Position numbers and translations under genes: made by a program
Shown here: positions 20,345 through 25,600 of the stretch, piece after piece
How the letters are laid out: each line of letters starts with the position of its first letter
Numbering within the stretch: position 1 is the stretch's first letter
Notes under the pieces: generated by a model
The model's input: the letters and a program-made list of their open reading frames with translations, nothing else
What the model was told of the DNA's origin: nothing
Database searches by the model: none
Virus record (IMG/VR): IMGVR_UViG_3300047546_002090
Location: 1 to 25,600 of that record
Reading direction: 5' to 3' (one strand)
Origin: a virus
Length of the DNA: 25,600 nucleotides

Positions 20345-21734
20345 GCTTCGACCCTACCAAGCCCAAGCGGTTGAGAGCGTCCGCGAATGCCTGAGGGCCG
20401 GGCGCAAGGCGCCGCTCCTCGTCGCTCCGACCGGCGCGGGCAAAACGGTCATGTTCTCGCACATCACCGAGGGCGCCGCCCGCAAGGGGAAGCGGGTGAT
20501 GATCCTCGCGCACCGATCCGAATTGTTGGACCAGACCTCGCGCGCGCTCCGGGGGCTCGGCGTGCCGCATGGCATGATTGCGGCGGGGCGTACTCCCGAC
20601 AAATCCGAGGCGGTTCAGGTTGCGGGCGTCCAGACCCTCGTCCGGCGGCTGGACAAGACCCCGCCCCCGGATCTCCTCATCATCGACGAGGCTCACCACG
20701 CGGCTGCGGGGAGTTGGCGGCAGATCGTGCAGGCGTTCCCGAAGGCTCGGATCCTCGGCGTGACGGCCACCCCCGAGCGGCTCGACGGGCGCGGGCTGGG
20801 AGACGTGTTCGACGACCTTATTCGCGGGCCGGAGGTCGCGGACCTCATCGAGGCGGGCTTTCTCTCGCGCCCCGTGTACTACGCGCCCCCGGGCGCCGAC
20901 CTCGGCGGCATACGCACCACGGCGGGCGACTACAACCGAGGCGACGCCGAGAAAGCAGTGGACAAGCCGACGATCACAGGGGACGCCGTGGGGCATTACC
21001 GGCGCCTTTGCGACGGCGTTCCGGCGGTCGCCTTTTGCGTCTCGATCCGCCATGCGGAGCACGTGGCCGAACAGTTCCGGTCGGCGGGGTATCGGTGGGC
21101 CGTGCTGGACGGGACGATGACGCCCGAGGCGCGGCGGCAGGCCGTGGCCGACCTCGGCTCTGGGCGGCTGCACGGGCTCAGCTCGTGCGACATCATCAGC
21201 GAGGGGTTTGACCTGCCTTGCGTCACCGCCGCGATCCTCCTTCGCCCCACAAAGTCCCTTTCGCTCTACCTTCAGCAGGTGGGCAGGGTGCTTCGGACGC
21301 ACCCGGCCAAAACGCACGCGATCATCTTGGACCACGTGGGCAACGTCCCCCGGCACGGGCTCGCTGAGGAGGTCCGCGAGTGGACGCTTGAGGGCGCGAA
21401 GGCGCGGAAAAAGAGGGTCGCGTCCGACGAGGTTCGCAACCGGCAGTGCCCGGCGTGCTACGCGGTCCACGCCTTTCGCCCCACCTGCCCCCTCTGCGGA
21501 CACGAATACATCGTGAAAGCCAAAGCGCCCGAGCAAGTGGACGGCGAACTGAAGCAGCTCAACCCCGAGCAGCTTGTCAGCCTTGCAAATCGGAAAATGC
21601 AAGGTCAGGCTCGCTCCCTTCCCGAACTCATCGCCTTGGGCAAAGCGCGCGGCTACCGCAACCCGGCGGCATGGGCCGCGCACATCCTTCGGGCGCGCGG
21701 ATACGGGGCAAAGCTCGAAACCGCCACCGCATGA
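20334..21734 (+). CDS. DEAD/DEAH-box superfamily 2 helicase with C-terminal zinc ribbon
   Basis: The 466-residue protein has all SF2 motifs: Q-like start LRPYQAQAV, Walker A APTGAGKT (31-38), DEAH (118-121), TATP (144-147), motif V region DIISEGFDLP (286-295) and motif VI QQVGRVLR (314-321). A Cys4 ribbon follows (CPAC 372-375, CPLC 385-388), then a helical tail. It resembles the phage Rad25/SSL2-like helicases placed beside VRR-NUC and primase genes in phage replication modules, where it would unwind or remodel DNA. It overlaps the HTH gene by 11 bases and the nuclease gene by four (ATGA). Confidence 0.93.
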   Translation: MSVELRPYQAQAVESVRECLRAGRKAPLLVAPTGAGKTVMFSHITEGAARKGKRVMILAHRSELLDQTSRALRGLGVPHGMIAAGRTPDKSEAVQVAGVQTLVRRLDKTPPPDLLIIDEAHHAAAGSWRQIVQAFPKARILGVTATPERLDGRGLGDVFDDLIRGPEVADLIEAGFLSRPVYYAPPGADLGGIRTTAGDYNRGDAEKAVDKPTITGDAVGHYRRLCDGVPAVAFCVSIRHAEHVAEQFRSAGYRWAVLDGTMTPEARRQAVADLGSGRLHGLSSCDIISEGFDLPCVTAAILLRPTKSLSLYLQQVGRVLRTHPAKTHAIILDHVGNVPRHGLAEEVREWTLEGAKARKKRVASDEVRNRQCPACYAVHAFRPTCPLCGHEYIVKAKAPEQVDGELKQLNPEQLVSLANRKMQGQARSLPELIALGKARGYRNPAAWAAHILRARGYGAKLETATA

Positions 21735-22072
21735 ACGAAAACACGCTCCAGGCGCAAATCATGCGCGCGATCGGCAGCCGCTCCGATTGCAGGGTTTTCC
21801 GCAACCACGTCCGCACGCTCAAAGACGACCGGGGGCAGTGGCATCAGTTCGGCCTCTTCCCCGGCTCGGCGGACATCGTTGGCATTCAGACGGTCGAGCA
21901 CGCGGGCCGGACGTTCGGAATCTGGTTTTCGATTGAGGTGAAGGCACCGGGGGCGCGCACGGATCCCAAGCGGCTCGCAGCGCAAAAGAATTGGCGCGAT
22001 TTCATCCTGAGCCGCGGCGGAAAAGCAGGTTTCGCAAGTTCAGTCGAAGAAGCGGAGCGAATCCTTGAATAA
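21731..22072 (+). CDS. VRR-NUC domain nuclease
   Basis: The ATG at 21731 overlaps the helicase stop (ATGA), giving 113 residues. The VRR-NUC pattern is present: an N-terminal helix NTLQAQIMRAIG, FRNHV, then GSADIVGI (Asp48), SIEVKAPGARTDP with Glu69 and Lys71, AAQKNWRDFI with Gln85, and a last GGKAGFASSVEEAERIL helix. These stand-alone Holliday-junction or flap nucleases accompany phage helicases and are thought to resolve branched replication or recombination intermediates. Length is normal for the phage form. It closes the HTH-helicase-nuclease unit; a regulated promoter follows. Confidence 0.9.
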   Translation: MNENTLQAQIMRAIGSRSDCRVFRNHVRTLKDDRGQWHQFGLFPGSADIVGIQTVEHAGRTFGIWFSIEVKAPGARTDPKRLAAQKNWRDFILSRGGKAGFASSVEEAERILE

Positions 22073-22077
22073 AAAAG

Positions 22078-22093
22078 GCTTGCATTTGCAAGC
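22078..22093. promoter_or_regulatory. Operator, second 16-base copy
   Basis: GCTTGCATTTGCAAGC is a perfect inverted repeat and the reverse complement of 17621-17636. A TTGCAT inside it (22080-22085) is followed 17 bases later by AGAATT (22103-22108), a possible weak promoter that would start close to the ATG at 22118. Repressor binding would cover its -35 box. Confidence 0.7.
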
Positions 22094-22117
22094 GACCGGG
22101 GAAGAATTGGCGCCGCT

Positions 22118-22528
22118 ATGAAAGTCATCGAAACAATCCTCTCCCTATTCCCTGAAGAACAGCAGTGCATCCGTATTGAGAACGACCCCTACATGACTTT
22201 GGTCATTGAACGGATTGGTCTTGGTCCAAACGGCAAGCCATCCATCAGCGTTGCTCACTACTACGAGCAAAACGGGGACCTCATGCGCGACCCTGAAATG
22301 ACGTTTGAGCAAGGCGGGCTCGGCTGGGTCCCGCTCAGCTTCACTCAAGACGGGCTGGGGCTTTACCAAGAGGCAATTTGGAAAGACGAAGAGTCAGGAA
22401 GCGTTCTGATTCGCACGAGGCTGTTTAAACAGCTTCAGAGTTTTGCACGCACTTGGAGCAGCAACCTCCGCGCGCAGGGCTTTATCAAAGCCGCGAAGGC
22501 AAAAGCCCACTCCCGCGCAACCGCCTAA
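22118..22528 (+). CDS. DUF6908-like protein
   Basis: The 136-residue protein contains YMTLVIERIGLGPNGKPSIS followed by VAHYYEQNGDLMRDPEMTFE, the pattern I associate with the DUF6908 family found in phages and mobile elements; its function is not known. The C-terminus is helical and basic (FKQLQSFARTWSSNLRAQGF, KAAKAKAHSRATA). It has its own operator and possible promoter upstream and no Shine-Dalgarno sequence, so a leaderless transcript is conceivable. A GC-rich hairpin follows eight bases after its stop. Control by the same regulator as the HTH gene suggests an early or lysogeny-linked role. Confidence 0.7.
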   Translation: MKVIETILSLFPEEQQCIRIENDPYMTLVIERIGLGPNGKPSISVAHYYEQNGDLMRDPEMTFEQGGLGWVPLSFTQDGLGLYQEAIWKDEESGSVLIRTRLFKQLQSFARTWSSNLRAQGFIKAAKAKAHSRATA

Positions 22529-22535
22529 CCAACCC

Positions 22536-22558
22536 GCCCCCCGGCGACCCCGGGGGGC
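22536..22558 (+). terminator. GC-rich hairpin, first copy
   Basis: GCCCCCCGG pairs with CCGGGGGGC over nine pairs around the loop CGACC. The following bases ACTACTTTTCC give only a short T run, so it may act as a weak or partial terminator. A nearly identical hairpin stands at 22827-22847. Confidence 0.55.
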
Positions 22559-22574
22559 ACTACTTTTCCAGATC

Positions 22575-22820
22575 ATGCAAGTTCAGATTTTGTCTCAGAC
22601 TGACCGGAGCTTGAGGGCAACATGCGGCAAAAAAACCGCCTTTGTCTATCGGGCAACCACAGGCGTATGGGTGACATGCGAGAATGCCTCACACCAAGTT
22701 TGGCGCGGCGGAGGGCGTACTTTTGCAACATGGCACGAGGCCCAAAACGGCTACAAGTCACCCGAAATGCGCGCGATCATCCAACTGGCGCAAGAGCAGC
22801 TCATGGCGGCCATTGTTTAA
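22575..22820 (+). CDS. Small protein, unknown function
   Basis: The ATG at 22575 is the first in frame after the hairpin and gives 81 residues. The protein looks beta-rich in the first two thirds (QILSQTDRSLRATCGKKTAF, VYRATTGVWVTCENASHQVW), with a W-R-G-G-G turn, and ends in a helix (MRAIIQLAQEQLMAAIV). I know no family. Each side is bounded by a copy of the same hairpin, so the gene looks like an inserted cassette. There is no ribosome binding site. Confidence 0.55.
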   Translation: MQVQILSQTDRSLRATCGKKTAFVYRATTGVWVTCENASHQVWRGGGRTFATWHEAQNGYKSPEMRAIIQLAQEQLMAAIV

Positions 22821-22826
22821 TCACCC

Positions 22827-22847
22827 GCCCCCGGCGACCCCGGGGGC
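22827..22847 (+). terminator. GC-rich hairpin, second copy
   Basis: GCCCCCGG pairs with CCGGGGGC (eight pairs) around the same CGACC loop. It is followed by ATCACTTTCC with a weak T run and lies 15 bases before the primase gene. Loop and flanks are shared with 22536-22558, so the two are copies of one element. Confidence 0.55.
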
Positions 22848-22862
22848 ATCACTTTCCGCCCT

Positions 22863-25490
22863 ATGGACTTTGACAGAATCAACGATGCAGCCCGCGGCTG
22901 CCTTGAATCCCTCCTTCACGCTTGGTTTCCAGCCGGAAGGCGTGAAGGACCGGAGTGGAAAGTTGGCTCTCTTCAGGGCGAGCCGGGCCGTTCGCTCTCG
23001 ATCAGCCTCCGAACCGGCGTCTGGAAGGATTTTTCCTCCGACGAAGGCGGCTCGGATCCGATTTCCCTCCTTGCAGCGATCAAAGGGTGCGACATGGGCG
23101 CCGCCGCCCGGGAGTTGGACGAACTCCTTCAGCTCGGCGAGTTCCCAAAACGGGAAGCCGCCCAGGCGGTCCCAAAACGGGAAGAGTGGGAGCCCCTCCC
23201 GCACGCTCCAGCAGCGGCGCCGCCCGCGAGCTTCGACCATTTCAAGCACGGGGCGCCGAGCGCCGTTTGGACGTACCGGGACGCCGAGGGCCGGATCATC
23301 GGACACGTGTGCCGGTTTGACCTCGGGGACGGGAAAAAGGACGTCTGCCCGATGGCATGGTGCCGGAACGCCGAGGGCCGGGAGCGGTGGAAATGGAAGA
23401 GCTTCCCAAAGCCGCGCCCCCTTTACGGGCTGGACGAGTTGGCAGCCAAACCCGCCGCCCCTGTGCTCGTCGTCGAGGGGGAGAAATGCGCGGACGCCGC
23501 CCGCGCGCTTCTTCAGAACGCCGTCGTCATCTCGTGGCCCGGGGGAGGGAAAGCGGTTGGATACACCGACTGGACCCCCCTCGCCGAGCGCCGGGTCACC
23601 GTTTGGCCCGACGCGGACGAGCCGGGCAGGGCAGCCGCCGAGCGCATCGCCGCGATCCTTGACGCCTCAGCTGCTTCGGTGCGGGTGCTCGCCGTCCACG
23701 GGCGTACCGAGGGCTGGGACGTGGCTGATGCCATCAGTGAGGGCTGGACTGAGGCGGACATTCGGGGGGCGCTGAAGGCCGGGCAGATTGGAGAGCCTGA
23801 GCCGGTTTACCAGTCGGAGGAGCAGGAGGCGCCGCGCGTGCAGCAGGTACACCCGGCAGACATGGAAGAACCGTTAGGCTATTCCGGCGCACATGCTGAG
23901 GAGCGCACCGATTCAAACGAAGACGACTGGCCTTTTCGCGTCCTCGGCTACAACAAAGGCGCGTATTTCTACCTTCCCGACGGGTCGCAGCAGATCATCG
24001 CGCTTACCCCAAGCGAACACCGCGAGCTTCCCCTCCTTCAGCTTGCCCCCGCGAATTTCTGGGAAAGCCAATTCCCGGCCAAAGAAGGCGCAAACTACAA
24101 AGCCGCCGCAAACTGTCTCATCCAACTTGCCCACCGGCAGGGAATGTTCTCGCACAAGCAGATTCGTGGGCGAGGGGCGTGGATCGACGGCGAGGCAACT
24201 ATCTACCACCTTGGGGACCATCTTGTGGTGGACGGGATCCGCGTTCCAATCCGGCAGCACCGAAGCCGCTACGTTTACGAGTTGGCCGAGCACATTGACG
24301 CCCCAGAGGCTGCCCCGGCCCCCAACGCCGAGGCCGTGAAGCTTCTCCGGGTTTGCGAACTCATGCCTTGGAAGCATCCGCTCCACGCAAAATTCCTCGC
24401 GGGCTGGCTTGTTTTGGCTCCCATTTCTGGCGTGCTTCAGTGGAGGCCGCACGTCTGGATTAACGGGCCGAGCGGCACGGGCAAAAGCTGGATCCTCTCG
24501 AACGTCGTTCAAAGGCTCATCGGGTCAGCGTGCATCAACGTCCAATCCGCCACCACTGAGGCAGGCATCCGGCAAAGCCTTGGGTGCGATTCACTCCCCG
24601 TAATTTTCGACGAGGCCGAGAGCGAAGACAAACGCGGGCAACAGCGGATTCAGGCCATTCTTGAACTTGCGCGCGGAGCTTCAGCGGAAACTGGGGCAGG
24701 CATTGCCAAGGGCACCGCAAGCGGTGAAGCGATGGTGTTTCGGATGCGATCGAGCTTCTGCTTTGCTTCGATCGGCGTGGCGGCGACCCAAAAGGCGGAC
24801 GTTTCGCGCATCACCTCCCTTGAGCTTCAAAAGGCGTTCGGGAAAACCGGGGAAGAGGCGTTTGCGCTCCTGAAGCGGCTTGTGAACGAAACGGCGGCGG
24901 ATCCGGCTTGGTGCGACTCGGTTCGAAGCCGGTCGCTTTCGATGTCCAAGGTCATCCGGTCAAACGCAGCGGTTTTTGCTGCTTCAGTGGCGGCGCACCT
25001 TGGGGACCAGCGCGTGGGCGATCAACTCGGGACGCTCCTTGCGGGCGCGTTCAGCCTCACATCAGCGAAGGCAGTCGATAGAGCTTTTGCCGATGATTGG
25101 GTTCGCTCCCAAGATTGGGGCCATTGGGTTCCAGAGGATGCAGACAAAGACGAGATTCGAGCCTTTTCGATGCTCTGCGAGGCGACTCTCCGCATCGACG
25201 GAGACGGGGCTCCGAAGACGGTTTCTGTGGGCGAACTTGTGAAGGCCGGGATGCGGGGCGAAGAGGTTGCAGTGCTCGCCCTCCTTCGCAACGGGGTAAA
25301 GATCCGGCGGGACGGCTCGGTGGCGGTTTCGAACACCCATCACGCGCTTGTCCGCATCTTCGACGAAACACCCTGGGCGAAGAAGTGGCACCACCAACTC
25401 CTCCGGCTCGACGGGGCCGCTCCTTCGGTCGAACGGTTCAACGGGCTTTCGCAGCGCGCGGTTGTCGTTCCAATGCCCTATTTTGAGTGA
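22863..25490 (+). CDS. TOPRIM primase-helicase, DNA replication protein
   Basis: The 875-residue protein combines primase and helicase parts. Residues 1-95 look like a DnaG-type N-terminal DNA-binding fold (LRTGVWKDFSSDEGGSDPIS) but lack the zinc cysteines. Residues 195-300 form a TOPRIM domain with VEGEK (204-208) and WPDADEPG (248-255). From about 500 a P-loop domain follows with Walker A GPSGTGKS (535-542) and Walker B LPVIFDEAE (578-586), like the DUF927 group of phage helicases; the C-terminal 200 residues are helical. It likely primes and unwinds phage DNA and pairs with the upstream helicase and nuclease. It is followed by a strong terminator. Confidence 0.88.
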   Translation: MDFDRINDAARGCLESLLHAWFPAGRREGPEWKVGSLQGEPGRSLSISLRTGVWKDFSSDEGGSDPISLLAAIKGCDMGAAARELDELLQLGEFPKREAAQAVPKREEWEPLPHAPAAAPPASFDHFKHGAPSAVWTYRDAEGRIIGHVCRFDLGDGKKDVCPMAWCRNAEGRERWKWKSFPKPRPLYGLDELAAKPAAPVLVVEGEKCADAARALLQNAVVISWPGGGKAVGYTDWTPLAERRVTVWPDADEPGRAAAERIAAILDASAASVRVLAVHGRTEGWDVADAISEGWTEADIRGALKAGQIGEPEPVYQSEEQEAPRVQQVHPADMEEPLGYSGAHAEERTDSNEDDWPFRVLGYNKGAYFYLPDGSQQIIALTPSEHRELPLLQLAPANFWESQFPAKEGANYKAAANCLIQLAHRQGMFSHKQIRGRGAWIDGEATIYHLGDHLVVDGIRVPIRQHRSRYVYELAEHIDAPEAAPAPNAEAVKLLRVCELMPWKHPLHAKFLAGWLVLAPISGVLQWRPHVWINGPSGTGKSWILSNVVQRLIGSACINVQSATTEAGIRQSLGCDSLPVIFDEAESEDKRGQQRIQAILELARGASAETGAGIAKGTASGEAMVFRMRSSFCFASIGVAATQKADVSRITSLELQKAFGKTGEEAFALLKRLVNETAADPAWCDSVRSRSLSMSKVIRSNAAVFAASVAAHLGDQRVGDQLGTLLAGAFSLTSAKAVDRAFADDWVRSQDWGHWVPEDADKDEIRAFSMLCEATLRIDGDGAPKTVSVGELVKAGMRGEEVAVLALLRNGVKIRRDGSVAVSNTHHALVRIFDETPWAKKWHHQLLRLDGAAPSVERFNGLSQRAVVVPMPYFE

Positions 25491-25547
25491 CAGCAGGGGC
25501 GCGGTTTGCTTAGTTTTCCAGCAGTAAGGGTGTCGTTTCATAGCAAA

Positions 25548-25581
25548 GGCCGGTCCTCGAGTGGGGGCCGGCCAACTTTTT
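25548..25581 (+). terminator. Strong rho-independent terminator
   Basis: GGCCGGTCCTC (25548-25558) pairs with GGGGGCCGGCC (25563-25573) over eleven positions including two G-T pairs, with loop GAGT, and is followed by AACTTTTT. It lies 57 bases after the primase stop and ends the right-going early transcript. Confidence 0.85.
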
Positions 25582-25600
25582 GCCCGGATGCCGCGCGGCA

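Noticed and set aside
21585-21608. CCTTGCA/TGCAAGG inverted repeat inside the helicase gene as another operator
   Set aside because: The half-sites are ten bases apart instead of the two to four seen in the intergenic sites, and the DNA is coding.
20217-21683. 488-residue open frame on the - strand
   Set aside because: It lies opposite the helicase gene with all SF2 motifs; no domain pattern is visible in the antisense product.
20156-21734. HTH protein plus helicase plus nuclease as a defence system
   Set aside because: HTH, SF2 helicase, VRR-NUC and TOPRIM primase in this order are a normal phage replication module; no effector typical of defence islands is present.
1-25600. CRISPR array, insertion sequence or rRNA
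   Set aside because: No regularly spaced repeats, transposase pattern or rRNA-like sequence was seen on reading both strands.

Overview
The window is a GC-rich stretch of a temperate, contractile-tailed bacteriophage genome with a P2-type tail module. No bacterial housekeeping gene is visible. The host cannot be fixed from the sequence; the attachment core copies the 3' half of a CCA-encoding tRNA-Met(CAU), so the host is a bacterium that uses this tRNA gene as integration site. Because attP-like arm repeats lie on both sides of that core and phage genes continue on both sides, the sequence looks like the unintegrated (circular or virion) form rather than the end of a prophage.

Left part, + strand, 1-11569: baseplate and tail genes in P2-like order: gp25/W (cut by the window start), J, I, a tail fibre, two small proteins, a collar-type fibre, a two-gene membrane (lysis-like) cassette, sheath FI, tube FII, chaperone E with a -1 frameshift extension E', tape measure T, U, X and D. 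Gene D is split into two reading frames. Most of these genes are tightly packed or overlapping and most lack a clear Shine-Dalgarno sequence.

Middle, - strand, 11536-17608: a tyrosine integrase (convergent with D, best start TTG at 12750 with a strong ribosome binding site), three small genes, the tRNA-derived att core (13825-13874) flanked by TTGTCCGCA repeats, then a run of small, overlapping, mostly unrecognised genes, several joined by the same stop-start/RBS junction sequence.

Right part: a - strand recombination unit (a short lysozyme-like protein, a RecE-like exonuclease, RecT and a small HTH/excisionase-like protein) ending at a terminator at 17695-17729; a divergent control region at 19992-20155; then + strand genes for a 62-residue HTH regulator, a DEAH-type helicase, a VRR-NUC nuclease, a DUF6908-like protein, a small unknown and a large TOPRIM primase-helicase, closed by a strong terminator at 25548-25581.

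The most notable unlisted structure is a set of CTTGC-N4-GCAAG inverted repeats in front of the HTH gene, the DUF6908-like gene and a small - strand gene. This suggests a compact regulon of the phage HTH protein. The attP layout, the two recoding/restart sites (E/E' and D) and a perfect 135-bp duplication in the collar fibre are also worth attention.
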